Shown here: positions 1-8,233 of the stretch, one piece after another
Layout: each line of letters begins with the position of its first letter
How positions within the stretch are numbered: position 1 is the first letter of the stretch
Assembly: GCF_001514265.1 (NCBI RefSeq)
Contig: NZ_KQ948989.1
Span: forward strand, 434,001 to 498,000
Direction of reading: 5' to 3'
Source of the DNA: Streptomyces resistomycificus
GTDB taxonomy: Bacteria > Actinomycetota > Actinomycetes > Streptomycetales > Streptomycetaceae
Length of the DNA stretch: 64,000 bases
Notes under the pieces: generated by a model
The model's input: only the letters and a program-made list of their open reading frames with translations
Database searches by the model: none
Told to the model about the DNA's origin: nothing
Program-made: the position numbers and the translations under genes

Positions 1-1
1 G

Positions 2-1411
2 CAGTCCCGCATCGCCAACGACATCGGCGGCATGCAGGCCACCGTCACCTCGACCGCCACCTCCCTGGTCTCCAACCTGACCAGCGTCGTCGCCACGATC
101 GTCGCCATGCTCGCCCTCGACTGGCGCCTGACCGTCGTCTCCCTGCTCCTGCTGCCGGCCTTCGTGTGGATCAGTCGCAGGGTGGGCAACGAGCGCAAGA
201 AGATCACCACTCAGCGTCAGAAGCAGATGGCCGCGATGGCCGCGACCGTCACCGAGTCGCTGTCGGTCAGCGGCATCCTGCTCGGCCGCACCATGGGCCG
301 CTCCGACTCGCTCACCCGGTCCTTCTCCGACGAGTCCGAGCAGTTGGTCGACCTTGAGGTCCGGTCGAACATGGCGGGGCGCTGGCGGATGGCCGTCATC
401 TCGATCGTCATGGCCGCCATGCCCGCCGTCATCTACTGGACGGCCGGCCTCGCGCTCCAGACCGGCGGCCCCGAGATCTCGATCGGCACCATCGTGGCCT
501 TCGTCTCGCTCCAGCAGGGCCTGTTCCGCCCGGCCGTCAGCCTGCTGTCGACCGGCGTCCAGATCCAGACCTCGCTCGCGCTCTTCCAGCGCATCTTCGA
601 GTACCTCGACCTGCCGATCGACATCACCGAGCGGGAGGAGCCGGTCCATCTCGACCACGTCAAGGGCGAGGTCCGCTTCGAGAACGTCGAGTTCCGCTAC
701 GACGGTGACGACAAGGGTCACCCCGTGCTCGACGGCATCGACGTCATCGTCCCGGCCGGCGGCAGTCTCGCGGTCGTCGGACCGACCGGCGCGGGCAAGT
801 CGACGCTCGGCTATCTGGTGCCGCGGCTGTACGACGTCACGGGCGGCCGCCTCACCCTCGACGGGGTCGACGTCCGCGACCTCGACTTCGACACCCTCGC
901 TCGGTCGGTCGGCGTCGTCTCCCAGGAGACGTACCTCTTCCACGCCTCGGTCGCGGACAACCTGCGCTTCGCCAAGCCGGACGCCACCGACGAGGAGCTG
1001 CGGGAGGCGGCGAAGGCGGCCCAGATCCACGACCACATCGCCTCCCTGCCCGACGGCTACGACACGGTCGTCGGCGAGCGCGGCCACCGGTTCTCCGGCG
1101 GGGAGAAGCAGCGGCTTGCCATCGCCCGCACGATTCTGCGCGACCCCCCGGTCCTGATCCTCGACGAGGCGACCAGTGCCCTGGACACCCGCACCGAACA
1201 CGCCGTCCAGCAGGCCATCGACGCGCTCTCCGCCAATCGCACCACGATCACCATCGCGCACCGGCTGTCCACCATTCGGGGTGCCGACCGGATCGTGGTC
1301 CTGGACGGCGGACGGGTCGCCGAACAGGGCACCCACGAGGAGCTGTTGGGGCTCGACGGGCGGTATGCGGCGCTGGTCCGCCGGGACGCCCGACTGGAGC
1401 CGACAAGATGA
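2..1411 (+). CDS. ABC exporter, fused permease/ATPase (5' end outside window)
   Basis: C-terminal part of a half-size ABC exporter; the frame is open to the left edge, so the true start lies outside. About 469 residues are visible. The first ~190 contain the last hydrophobic segments and cytoplasmic loops of an MsbA/MDR-type membrane domain. The rest is a complete ATPase: Walker A GPTGAGKST (about nt 780-805), Q-loop VVSQETYLF, signature FSGGEKQR (about nt 1091-1114), Walker B VLILDEATSALD and H-loop TIAHRLSTI. All catalytic motifs are intact, so it should hydrolyse ATP at the inner face of the membrane. Such proteins export drugs, lipids or peptides, often as heterodimers; the substrate cannot be read here and any partner would lie to the left. 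Confidence 0.93.
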   Translation, partial: QSRIANDIGGMQATVTSTATSLVSNLTSVVATIVAMLALDWRLTVVSLLLLPAFVWISRRVGNERKKITTQRQKQMAAMAATVTESLSVSGILLGRTMGRSDSLTRSFSDESEQLVDLEVRSNMAGRWRMAVISIVMAAMPAVIYWTAGLALQTGGPEISIGTIVAFVSLQQGLFRPAVSLLSTGVQIQTSLALFQRIFEYLDLPIDITEREEPVHLDHVKGEVRFENVEFRYDGDDKGHPVLDGIDVIVPAGGSLAVVGPTGAGKSTLGYLVPRLYDVTGGRLTLDGVDVRDLDFDTLARSVGVVSQETYLFHASVADNLRFAKPDATDEELREAAKAAQIHDHIASLPDGYDTVVGERGHRFSGGEKQRLAIARTILRDPPVLILDEATSALDTRTEHAVQQAIDALSANRTTITIAHRLSTIRGADRIVVLDGGRVAEQGTHEELLGLDGRYAALVRRDARLEPTR

Positions 1412-1454
1412 AGATATGCCGGGTTTGTGTGCATTTGCGGGTTACCGTGCCCGC

Positions 1455-2294
1455 ATGCACACGAAGACTCCGCCACGGAGCGAGATTCGACTGACGCGCA
1501 GAGGCCGTATCGCCCTCGTCGCGACCGGGGCCGTCGTGGCCGGTACCGCCGTGGCGGTGCCGCTGCTGAGCCTGGACAGCGACGGGGAGCCGAAGCCCAG
1601 GACGCTGGTGATCCCGGAGGGATGGCGGGCGACTCAGATCTACGCCGCCGTCGACAAGGCCCTCGCCCTGCCTACCGGAACGGCCAAGAAGTCCCTGGGC
1701 AAGGCCCGCCTGAAGCTCCCGAACGACGCGGAGGGCAATCCGGAGGGCTACCTGTTCCCCGCGACCTATCCGCTCCGGGAGAAGGCGACGCCCGAGTCGT
1801 TGCTGACGTTCATGGTCGACACCGCGAACAGGAAGTTCAACCGAGCCCCTATCGCCGCCGGCGCGCAGCGCAACGCGATGAACGTCTACCAGGCGGTGAC
1901 CATCGCCAGCATCGTCCAGGCTGAGGCGGCCACCAAGGCCGACATGGGCAAGGTCGCCCGGGTCGTCTTCAACCGTCTGGAGCGCGGCATGCCGCTGCAG
2001 ATGGACTCCACCCTCAACTACGCGCTGAACCGCTTCACGCTGCGGACGACCGAGGCCGACACACGCATCGAGAGCCCGTACAACTCGTACCAGCGCATGG
2101 GGCTGCCGCCGACCCCCGTCGCCAACCCCGGTGAGGACGCGATGCGCGCAGCGATCACCCCGACGCCGGGAGACTGGCTGTACTTCGTCACGGTCAAGCC
2201 CGGCGACACCCGCTTCACGGCCGACTACGCCGAGCACCAGCGCAACGTGGCCGAGTTCAACCGCGGCCAGAGCGGCTCGCCGAAAACGGGATGA
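1455..2294 (+). CDS. MltG/YceG-like endolytic transglycosylase
   Basis: 279-residue membrane-anchored protein of the YceG (MltG) family, whose members cleave nascent glycan strands and set peptidoglycan strand length. A short basic N-terminus is followed by one membrane segment (about residues 17-36), then the extracellular YceG domain. It keeps the family blocks: PEGYLFPATYPL, the SIVQAEA block that carries the family's catalytic Glu region, VFNRLERGMPLQMDST and SPYNSYQRMGLPPTPVANPG. It is shorter than typical MltG (about 340 residues) and lacks much of the N-terminal LysM-like part. I chose the ATG at 1455; the frame is open further upstream but only as a shadow of the ABC gene. It ends 12 bp before the convergent monooxygenase gene. 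Confidence 0.85.
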   Translation: MHTKTPPRSEIRLTRRGRIALVATGAVVAGTAVAVPLLSLDSDGEPKPRTLVIPEGWRATQIYAAVDKALALPTGTAKKSLGKARLKLPNDAEGNPEGYLFPATYPLREKATPESLLTFMVDTANRKFNRAPIAAGAQRNAMNVYQAVTIASIVQAEAATKADMGKVARVVFNRLERGMPLQMDSTLNYALNRFTLRTTEADTRIESPYNSYQRMGLPPTPVANPGEDAMRAAITPTPGDWLYFVTVKPGDTRFTADYAEHQRNVAEFNRGQSGSPKTG

Positions 2295-2306
2295 CCCGCC
2301 GGGGCG

Positions 2307-3389
2307 TCAGACGGAGACCGGCTCCGGCTCCCCGGCCAGCAGCCGCCTGATGTCCCGTACGGCCGCGCGGCCCGCCCGGTTGGCGCCGATGGTGCTCGCC
2401 GACGGGCCGTAGCCCACGAGATGGATCCGCGGATCGGCGAGGGCACGCGTGCCCTCGACCCGGATACCGCCGCCGGGCTCGCGAAGCCGCAGCGGCGCCA
2501 GATGGTCGATGGCGGCACGGAAGCCGGTCGCCCACAGAATCACGTCGGCGTCCACCCGCCGCCCGTCGTCCCACTCCACGCCCTCGGGCGTGATGCGGTC
2601 GAACATCGGCAGCCGGTCCAGGACCCCGTCCGCGATGCCCTGCCGGATCGCGTCGTTGAGCGGCAGCCCGGTCACCGAGACGACACTCTTCGGTGCCAGC
2701 CCCTGCCGTACCCGTTCCTCGACCAGCGCGACCGCAGCCCGGCCGGCCCCCTCGTCGAAGGGGCCCTCGCGGAAGACGGGCGGGCGCCGGGTGACCCAGG
2801 TGGTGGCGGTCGCGTACGGGGCGATCTCCAGCAGCTGCTGGGTGCCGGACGCGCCCCCGCCGACCACCACGACCCGCTGCCCGGCGAACTCCTCGGGTCC
2901 CGGGTACTGCGCGGTGTGCAACTGCCGTCCGCGGAAGGTCTCCTGGCCGGGATAGCGCGGCCAGAACGGCCGGTCCCAGGTCCCGGTGGCGTTGATCAGG
3001 GCCCGGGTCGCCCACGTCCCGGCCGAGGTCTCGACGAGCAGCCGCCCGTCGGCACCTTCGCGCACCGCACGGACGTCGACGGGCCGCCGTACGCGCAGGT
3101 CGAAGGTCCGCTCGTAGGTGTCGAAGTACTCGGCGATCACCTCGGACGACGGTCGGTCGGGGTCGGCGTCGGTCAGTTCCATGCCGGGCAGCGCGTGCAT
3201 CCCGTGCACCCTGCCGTACGTCAGCGACGGCCAGCGGAACTGCCAGGCGCCGCCGGGGGCGGGGGAGTGGTCGAGCACCACGAAGTCGCGGTCCGGCTCG
3301 AAACCGGTGCGCCGCAGGTGAAAGGCGCCGGCCAGTCCGGCCTGACCGGCGCCTATGACGACCACATCGACCTCGCGCATGTTGTTCAC
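2307..3389 (-). CDS. Flavin-containing monooxygenase-type oxidoreductase
   Basis: 360-residue two-dinucleotide-binding flavoprotein. The FAD-binding GAGQAG (residues 13-18) and NADPH-binding GGGASG (177-182) glycine motifs flank FRGRQLHTAQY (152-162), which fits the FMO signature FxGxxxHxxxY/F; LWATGF follows later. These indicate an NADPH-dependent monooxygenase acting on a soft nucleophile such as S or N. It is the last gene of the sulfonate operon, 42 nt after the SsuD-like gene, which suggests a sulfur substrate (inference). The start is uncertain: GTG at 3389 or ATG at 3380 three codons later, neither with a clear ribosome binding site. It is not an SsuE-type FMN reductase. Alternative: a BVMO-like or amine-oxidising enzyme carried along in the operon. 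Confidence 0.82.
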   Translation of the reverse strand: MNNMREVDVVVIGAGQAGLAGAFHLRRTGFEPDRDFVVLDHSPAPGGAWQFRWPSLTYGRVHGMHALPGMELTDADPDRPSSEVIAEYFDTYERTFDLRVRRPVDVRAVREGADGRLLVETSAGTWATRALINATGTWDRPFWPRYPGQETFRGRQLHTAQYPGPEEFAGQRVVVVGGGASGTQQLLEIAPYATATTWVTRRPPVFREGPFDEGAGRAAVALVEERVRQGLAPKSVVSVTGLPLNDAIRQGIADGVLDRLPMFDRITPEGVEWDDGRRVDADVILWATGFRAAIDHLAPLRLREPGGGIRVEGTRALADPRIHLVGYGPSASTIGANRAGRAAVRDIRRLLAGEPEPVSV

Positions 3390-3431
3390 GTTTCTACCAA
3401 CAGCGCGGAAGTCGTGGATCTTCCCGAGCGG

Positions 3432-4583
3432 TCAGCGCCCGCTCCCCACCAGGATGGGAGCACCGGCCGCCGTCCTGTCGCCCGTCCTGTCGACCAGACC
3501 ACGAGCTGCCAGTTCGGGGATCACCCCCTCCCCGAACCAGTACGCCTCCTCCAGATGCGGATAGCCGGAGAGCACGAAGTGCTCGACACCGAGCGCGTGG
3601 TACTCCTCGATCAGGTCGGCGACCTCGGCATGGCTGCCGACCAGAGCGGTGCCCGCGCCACCTCGCACCAGACCGACCCCGGCCCACAGGTTGGGGTGGA
3701 TCTCCAGCGCGTCGCGTGAGCCGCCGTGCAGGGCCAGCATGCGCCGCTGCCCCACCGACTCACTGCGCCCGAGGGCGTCCTGCGCCGCCGCGACGGTGTC
3801 CGGAGTGAGGTCGTCCAGCAGCCGGTTAGCGGTCGCCCAGGCCTCGGCGGAGGAGTCCCGGGAGATCGTGTGCAGCCGGACCCCGAAGCGGACCGTGCGG
3901 CCCTCCCGCTCGGCCAGCGACCGGATCCAGTCGATCTTCCCCTTCACCTGGGCGGGCGGCTCCCCCCAGGTCAGATACACGTCCGCGTGCCGCGCCGCGA
4001 CCGGGCCGGCCGCCGGCGACGACCCGCCGAAGAAGAGCTGCGGCACCGGATCGGGCGGCAGCGCGGTCAGGCCGCCCTCGACCTGGTAATGGGCCCCGTC
4101 GAAGTCGTACGGCTGTCCGCGCCACACCCCTCGTACGACGGACAGGAACTCGTCCGTACGGGCATACCGTCGGTCGTGGTCGAGACGGTCGCCGAAGCGC
4201 CGCTGCTCGGCCGAGTCGCCGCCGGTGACCACGTTCAGCAGCAGCCGTCCCCGGGTGAGGCGCTGATAGGTCGCCGCCATCTGCGCCGCGAGCGTGGGCG
4301 AGATCAGACCCGGCCGGAACGCCACCAGGAACTTCAGCCGTTGGGTGTGCTGGGCCAGGGCCACGGTCGTCAGCCAGGCGTCCTCGCACCACGTGCCGGT
4401 GGGGGTGAGGACCGCTTCGAAGCCCAACTGCTCGGTGGCCTTGGCGATCTGGGTGAGGTAGTCGATGTCGGGCGCGCGGACCCCGCGAACCGGCCCGGCG
4501 TCGCGGGAGCCGTACGCGTGGCGGTCCACCAGGGTGCGGCCGTCGCCGCTCGTCGGCAGGAACCAGTGAAGTCGGACGGTCAT
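3432..4583 (-). CDS. ssuD: FMNH2-dependent alkanesulfonate monooxygenase (SsuD-like)
   Basis: 383-residue luciferase-like monooxygenase that releases sulfite from alkanesulfonates using FMNH2 and O2. Length matches E. coli SsuD (about 381). Residues equivalent to the SsuD active site are present: Cys66 (WCEDAW), Arg236 and His238 (GVRLHTI), and Arg307 in VRGGAG of the mobile loop. Neighbours are ssuA, ssuB and ssuC homologues, and the ATG is separated from the ssuA stop by one base, so the two are translationally coupled. No FMN reductase (SsuE) gene is nearby, so reduced flavin must come from elsewhere. Family assignment is firm; the exact sulfonate range is inference. Confidence 0.95.
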   Translation of the reverse strand: MTVRLHWFLPTSGDGRTLVDRHAYGSRDAGPVRGVRAPDIDYLTQIAKATEQLGFEAVLTPTGTWCEDAWLTTVALAQHTQRLKFLVAFRPGLISPTLAAQMAATYQRLTRGRLLLNVVTGGDSAEQRRFGDRLDHDRRYARTDEFLSVVRGVWRGQPYDFDGAHYQVEGGLTALPPDPVPQLFFGGSSPAAGPVAARHADVYLTWGEPPAQVKGKIDWIRSLAEREGRTVRFGVRLHTISRDSSAEAWATANRLLDDLTPDTVAAAQDALGRSESVGQRRMLALHGGSRDALEIHPNLWAGVGLVRGGAGTALVGSHAEVADLIEEYHALGVEHFVLSGYPHLEEAYWFGEGVIPELAARGLVDRTGDRTAAGAPILVGSGR

Positions 4584-4584
4584 G

Positions 4585-5610
4585 TCAGGACCCTTCCGAG
4601 GGGCGGGGCGCGGTGGTCGAGGCCGGGAGGTCGCCGTTGAACCGCGGGTCGGTGAAGTCGGCGAAGTCGACCTTGCGGGGAATGAGCCTCAGCCGGGTGA
4701 AGGTGTCGGCGATCTCCTGCTCGGAGGCGATCAGCGGCTTGTCGACGGCGACCGCCACCCGGGTGGCGTAGGTGCGCTTCACCGCGGCCAGCGCCACGTC
4801 CTCGGGCAGGCCGGTCTCCTTCGCCCAGACCTTCGCCCACTCCTCTTCGTGGTCGTACACCCACGTGTAGGCACGCTGGAGCCGCTGCAGGTAGTCCTTT
4901 ATGGCGGCCGTCTTCTTCTTGTCCCTCAGCGCGTCGGGCGCCGCCACCTGGAAGGTGAGGCCATTGGTGATGCCGTCGCCGGTCGTCAGGACCCGGCCCT
5001 GCTTCCCCTTGAGCACCTGCGAGGTGTACGGGTCCCACACTGCCCACGCGTCGACCTTGCCGGAGGTGAACGCGGCCAGCGCGTCGGCCGGCTGGAGGTA
5101 CTTGACCTTGACGTCGCCCAGGCCCAGCCCGACCTTCCGCAGCGACGCGACCAGTTGGTAGTGCGCGGAGGAACCCTGCGCCACGGCGACCGACCTGCCC
5201 TTGAGCTGCGCGGTCCCGGTCAGCTTGGAGTCGTTCGGGACGAGGATGGTGTCACCCTTGGACGTGCCGTGCCAGGCGGACACCACCGTGATCTTCGAGT
5301 CGGCGCCCGCCGCGAACACCGGCGGGGTGTTGCCGACGCCTCCGATGTCGACGGCCTTGGCGTTGACGGCCTCCAACAGTGGCGGGCCGGAGGTGAACGT
5401 GGACCACCTGATCCTGTAGTCGAGGTTCTTCAGCTCTCCGGCGGCCCGCAGGATGGCTTCCGAACCCCCCTTCTGGTCACCGACGTTGAGCGTGAGAGAG
5501 CCCGAGCCGTCGGTGTCGCCGCCCGTCGAGGCCGCCGAGTTCCCGCCGCAGGCGGACAGGAGCAGGGCCAGGGGGAGGAGCAGTGCGGCGGGGACGAGGC
5601 GTCGTCGCAT
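4585..5610 (-). CDS. ssuA: Aliphatic sulfonate ABC transporter, substrate-binding lipoprotein
   Basis: 341-residue SsuA/NrtA-type binding protein. It starts with a lipoprotein signal: basic MRRR, a hydrophobic run, and lipobox LLSAC with Cys21 as the lipidation site, so it is anchored on the outer face of the membrane. The body is an NMT1/SsuA-like type II binding fold. It delivers sulfonates to the SsuC/SsuB transporter encoded just upstream on the same strand (63-nt gap to ssuB). The stop is one base from the ssuD ATG. Expression should rise under sulfate or cysteine limitation through the leader peptide at the head of the operon. Whether it prefers alkanesulfonates, taurine or sulfate esters cannot be told. 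Confidence 0.93.
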   Translation of the reverse strand: MRRRLVPAALLLPLALLLSACGGNSAASTGGDTDGSGSLTLNVGDQKGGSEAILRAAGELKNLDYRIRWSTFTSGPPLLEAVNAKAVDIGGVGNTPPVFAAGADSKITVVSAWHGTSKGDTILVPNDSKLTGTAQLKGRSVAVAQGSSAHYQLVASLRKVGLGLGDVKVKYLQPADALAAFTSGKVDAWAVWDPYTSQVLKGKQGRVLTTGDGITNGLTFQVAAPDALRDKKKTAAIKDYLQRLQRAYTWVYDHEEEWAKVWAKETGLPEDVALAAVKRTYATRVAVAVDKPLIASEQEIADTFTRLRLIPRKVDFADFTDPRFNGDLPASTTAPRPSEGS

Positions 5611-5673
5611 GACGGATCCGTTCTGTACGACTTGACGTGCGGAAAGGTGGGTTGTGCGTTGCCGGTCGGGGGT

Positions 5674-6414
5674 TCAGGCGGCGTCGGCGGTGGTGTCGAC
5701 GCCGAGCCGTTCCAGCAGTCCGGCGCGTAGTTCGGCGAACCGGGGGTCGGTGATGTCGCGCGGGCGGTCGAGGTCGATCTCCTGCTCGTGCGCGATCACA
5801 CCGTCGTCCATCACCAGGACACGGTCGGCGAGCAGGACGGCCTCCTCGACGTCGTGGGTGACCAGGAGCACGGCGCAGCCGCGGCGCTGCCACAACTCAC
5901 CCACCAGGCGCTGGGCCTTGATGCGGGTGAGCGCGTCGAGTGCGCCGAACGGCTCGTCGAGCAGCAACAGGTCGGGCTCGCGCACCAACGCCCGGGCCAG
6001 CGAGGCGCGTTGGGCCTCGCCACCGGAGAGAGTCTTCGGCCAGGCATCTGAGCGGTGGCTCAGACCGACCTCCTCCAGAGCCCGGTCGGCGACCGCGCGC
6101 TCGGGCTTGCCCGGCAGGCCGAGCAGCACGTTGCGCCACACCTTCTTCCACGGCATCAGGCGCGGAGCCTGGAAGGCCACGGCCTTGCGGCGCGGCACGA
6201 GGACGGTGCCCTCGATGTCGCGGTCGAGGCCGGCGAGGATGCGCAGCAAGGTCGACTTGCCGCAGCCGCTGCGACCGAGCAGGGCGACGAACTCGCCCGG
6301 ACGGACGTCGAGTCGAAGGTCGTCGATGACGGCACGGCCGTCGAAGGAGCGGGTCAGCCCCTCGACGCGGACAGCCGAGACAGGGGTCACCGGCCGGTGA
6401 ACGTCGGTCGCCAT
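5674..6414 (-). CDS. ssuB: Aliphatic sulfonate ABC transporter ATP-binding protein
   Basis: 246-residue ABC ATPase that powers sulfonate import. It has Walker A GRSGCGKST (residues 47-55), Q-loop FQAPRLMPW, signature LSGGEAQRA (from 129), Walker B LLLLDEPFGALD (from 149) and H-loop VTHDVEEA, all as in SsuB/TauB/NrtD importers. The frame is open well upstream, but that part reads as a shadow of ssuC; the ATG at 6414 lies inside the last codons of ssuC, giving a 28-nt overlap and likely translational coupling. Order on the minus strand is ssuC, ssuB, ssuA, ssuD. Confidence 0.95.
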   Translation of the reverse strand: MATDVHRPVTPVSAVRVEGLTRSFDGRAVIDDLRLDVRPGEFVALLGRSGCGKSTLLRILAGLDRDIEGTVLVPRRKAVAFQAPRLMPWKKVWRNVLLGLPGKPERAVADRALEEVGLSHRSDAWPKTLSGGEAQRASLARALVREPDLLLLDEPFGALDALTRIKAQRLVGELWQRRGCAVLLVTHDVEEAVLLADRVLVMDDGVIAHEQEIDLDRPRDITDPRFAELRAGLLERLGVDTTADAA

Positions 6415-7337
6415 TGCAGCAGCAGCCTTTCGAGGGAACGGACGACGAAGTCGGCCAGCAGGCCGAGGAAGGCGTAGACGATCAGGCAGACCACGATCAC
6501 GTCGGTCCGCAGGAAGTCCCGTGCCTGGACCATCAGGAAGCCGATGCCGGAGTCCGCGTTGACCTGCTCGGCGAAGACGAGCGCCAGCCAGGCGATGCCG
6601 AGGGAGTACCGCAGGCCCGTCATCGCGCCGGGCAGCGCGCCCGGCAGGACGACGTGCCGTACCAACCCCCACCGCGACAGGCCGAGCGACTCACCGGCCT
6701 CGATCAGCTGCGCGTCCACGCCGCGGATACCGGCGTACACGTTGAGGTAGAGCGGGAAGGTCACGCCGAGCGTGATGATGGCGACCTTCGGAGCCTCGCC
6801 GATGCCGAACCAGATGATGAACAGGGGGATCAGGCCGACGAACGGCACCGTCCGCAGCATCTGGACGGGAGCGTCCACGAGGTCCTCGCCGACGCGGAAC
6901 AGCCCCGAGACCAGGGCCAGTCCGGTGCCGGTGAGGGTGCCCAGCAGCAGTCCTGCGGCGACACGCCGGAGCGAGGTGCCCATGGCGTCGGTCAGCGATC
7001 CGTCGGCCACGAGATCGCGGGCGACCTCGGCGATGCGTCCCGGCGACGCGAGCACGTCGGGTGTCAACAGGCCCGTACTGCTGAGGAGTTGCCACAGTGC
7101 CAGCAGGACGAGGGGGCCTGTGGCGCGACGCAGCCAGCGGGGGACGCGGGTTCGGCGGGAGGAGGCGGGGACGATGGGGGCGAGGTCGAGCGGGGCCCGT
7201 TGGCCGAAGTCCGCGTCTGCGTCGGCGGGGACGCCGGTGGCGGCCTCGGTGTCTCCCTCGGCCCTTCTGTGGTCTTGGGGCGACATATCTGAAATATCGG
7301 GTTCGGGCGAGCCGGGCGGGGCATGGCTGATGCTCAT
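6387..7337 (-). CDS. ssuC: Aliphatic sulfonate ABC transporter permease
   Basis: 316-residue inner-membrane permease of the SsuC/TauC type. An unusually long, acidic and proline-rich cytoplasmic tail of about 75 residues precedes the first membrane helix (LVLLALWQLL). The rest is a six-helix BPD_transp_1 domain with the EAA-like loop AGESLGLSRWGLVRHVVLPGA reduced to its usual spacing before the C-terminal helices. The ATG at 7337 is preceded by GTGGAG at a good distance; an upstream in-frame start at 7382 has no comparable site. It is the first structural gene of the operon, 133 nt after the cysteine leader peptide, and overlaps ssuB by 28 nt. Confidence 0.94.
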   Translation of the reverse strand: MSISHAPPGSPEPDISDMSPQDHRRAEGDTEAATGVPADADADFGQRAPLDLAPIVPASSRRTRVPRWLRRATGPLVLLALWQLLSSTGLLTPDVLASPGRIAEVARDLVADGSLTDAMGTSLRRVAAGLLLGTLTGTGLALVSGLFRVGEDLVDAPVQMLRTVPFVGLIPLFIIWFGIGEAPKVAIITLGVTFPLYLNVYAGIRGVDAQLIEAGESLGLSRWGLVRHVVLPGALPGAMTGLRYSLGIAWLALVFAEQVNADSGIGFLMVQARDFLRTDVIVVCLIVYAFLGLLADFVVRSLERLLLQWRPTFTGR

Positions 7338-7387
7338 GGTTGCTCCACGGGGAGAGCGGCCGTCAGGGACGCACGCCGGCACCGCGA

Positions 7388-7405
7388 CGCCTCAGAGCCG
7401 AGGCG
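7388..7405 (-). promoter_or_regulatory. Hairpin between leader peptide and ssuC (possible attenuator arm)
   Basis: CGCCTC and GAGGCG form a perfect 6-bp stem with a 6-nt loop in the 133-nt stretch between the leader peptide stop and the ssuC start. There is no U-tract. Its position fits part of an attenuator or a structure sequestering translation of ssuC, but that is inference; the full fold was not computed. Confidence 0.35.
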
Positions 7406-7470
7406 GACGTACGGGTGCGAGGGCGCGGATCAGGCGCGAGAAAGATCAGGCGAGAGAAGGGGAGAGGGCG

Positions 7471-7554
7471 TCAGCAGCCGCGGCGACACGCGGCGGAGGC
7501 CACCCGCAGCAGGTCGATGTGACCGCGCGTGGTGAGCAGGGCTGAACGCAACAT
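7471..7554 (-). CDS. Cysteine-responsive leader peptide of the sulfonate operon
   Basis: 27-codon open frame, ATG at 7552-7554 and TGA at 7471-7473. The peptide contains RGHIDLLRVASAACRRGC, which matches the actinobacterial sulfur-metabolism leader peptides (a HIDL-RV-A core followed by cysteines near the C-terminus). The two Cys codons sit at positions 23 and 27, the last being the final sense codon. When Cys-tRNA is scarce, ribosomes should stall there and alter folding of the following RNA, raising expression of ssuC and the genes behind it. A -10 box (TAGTTT) ends 7 nt before the ATG, so the transcript is probably leaderless. Recognition rests on the peptide pattern, the position and the operon function; stalling has not been shown here. 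Confidence 0.85.
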   Translation of the reverse strand: MLRSALLTTRGHIDLLRVASAACRRGC

Positions 7555-7561
7555 GCGGCCG

Positions 7562-7591
7562 AAACTAGCCAGATGGCGTGGCCATGGTCAA
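7562..7591 (-). promoter_or_regulatory. Promoter of the sulfonate operon (leaderless)
   Basis: On the minus strand a -35 element TTGACC (7586-7591) and a -10 element TAGTTT (7562-7567) are separated by 18 nt. Only 7 nt separate the -10 from the leader peptide ATG, which places the transcription start at or next to that ATG. Confidence 0.65.
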
Positions 7592-7678
7592 TGGTGTCTC
7601 GCGTACTGGACCGCTCGTATCGGTGGGCGGGCGAACGAGTCGCGTGTGAAGCGGAGGACGTGGGTGAGGATGGGAGGT

Positions 7679-8101
7679 ATGTCAGACGCCTTCACCACCC
7701 GAGTCCTGAACGTGGCCACCGGCTCCACGGAGCGGATCGCCGACCTCACAGGCGAGTGCGAAGCCTTCCTCCGGGAGGTGGCCGCAGGCCGCGACGGCCT
7801 GCTGAACCTCTTCGTGCCGCATGCCACGGCCGGCATCGCGATCATCGAGACGGGCGCGGGCAGCGACGACGACCTCCTCGCCGCCCTGCACACGCTCCTC
7901 CCCGCCGACGACCGCTGGCAGCACCGCCACGGCAGCCCCGGACACGGCCGCGACCACGTCCTGCCCGCCTTCGTCCCGCCCCACGCGACGCTCCCCGTGG
8001 TGGGCGGCCGACTGGAGCTCGGGACATGGCAGTCGGTGTGTCTGGTGGACACCAACAAGGACAATCCCGACCGGCGGGTTCGGCTGAGCTTCCTCGCTTA
8101 G
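7679..8101 (+). CDS. YjbQ family protein (UPF0047)
   Basis: 140-residue single-domain protein of the YjbQ/UPF0047 family, length typical. Recognisable blocks are FVPHATAGIAIIE, a His-rich DDRWQHRHGSPGHGRDH segment that binds metal in family structures, and GTWQSVCLVD near the end. Some members show thiamine-phosphate synthase side activity, but the physiological role is unresolved. The ATG at 7679 has GGTGAGG about 9 nt upstream; an in-frame ATG three codons earlier (7670) is possible. It diverges from the sulfonate operon and converges on the SMI1 gene, with 132 bp between the stops and no evident gene there. Confidence 0.88.
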   Translation: MSDAFTTRVLNVATGSTERIADLTGECEAFLREVAAGRDGLLNLFVPHATAGIAIIETGAGSDDDLLAALHTLLPADDRWQHRHGSPGHGRDHVLPAFVPPHATLPVVGGRLELGTWQSVCLVDTNKDNPDRRVRLSFLA

Positions 8102-8233
8102 GTCGCTCGAAGGGCGGCGGAGCTGTTCGGAACTGCTCGCCTTGGGCTCCTGGTTGGCCGCCGCCCCGGCCGGTCTCCATCCGTTTCCCCGCCCGTCGTC
8201 TCCGGTCCGCTCGCCCTCCGCCGGACGCGCGGC

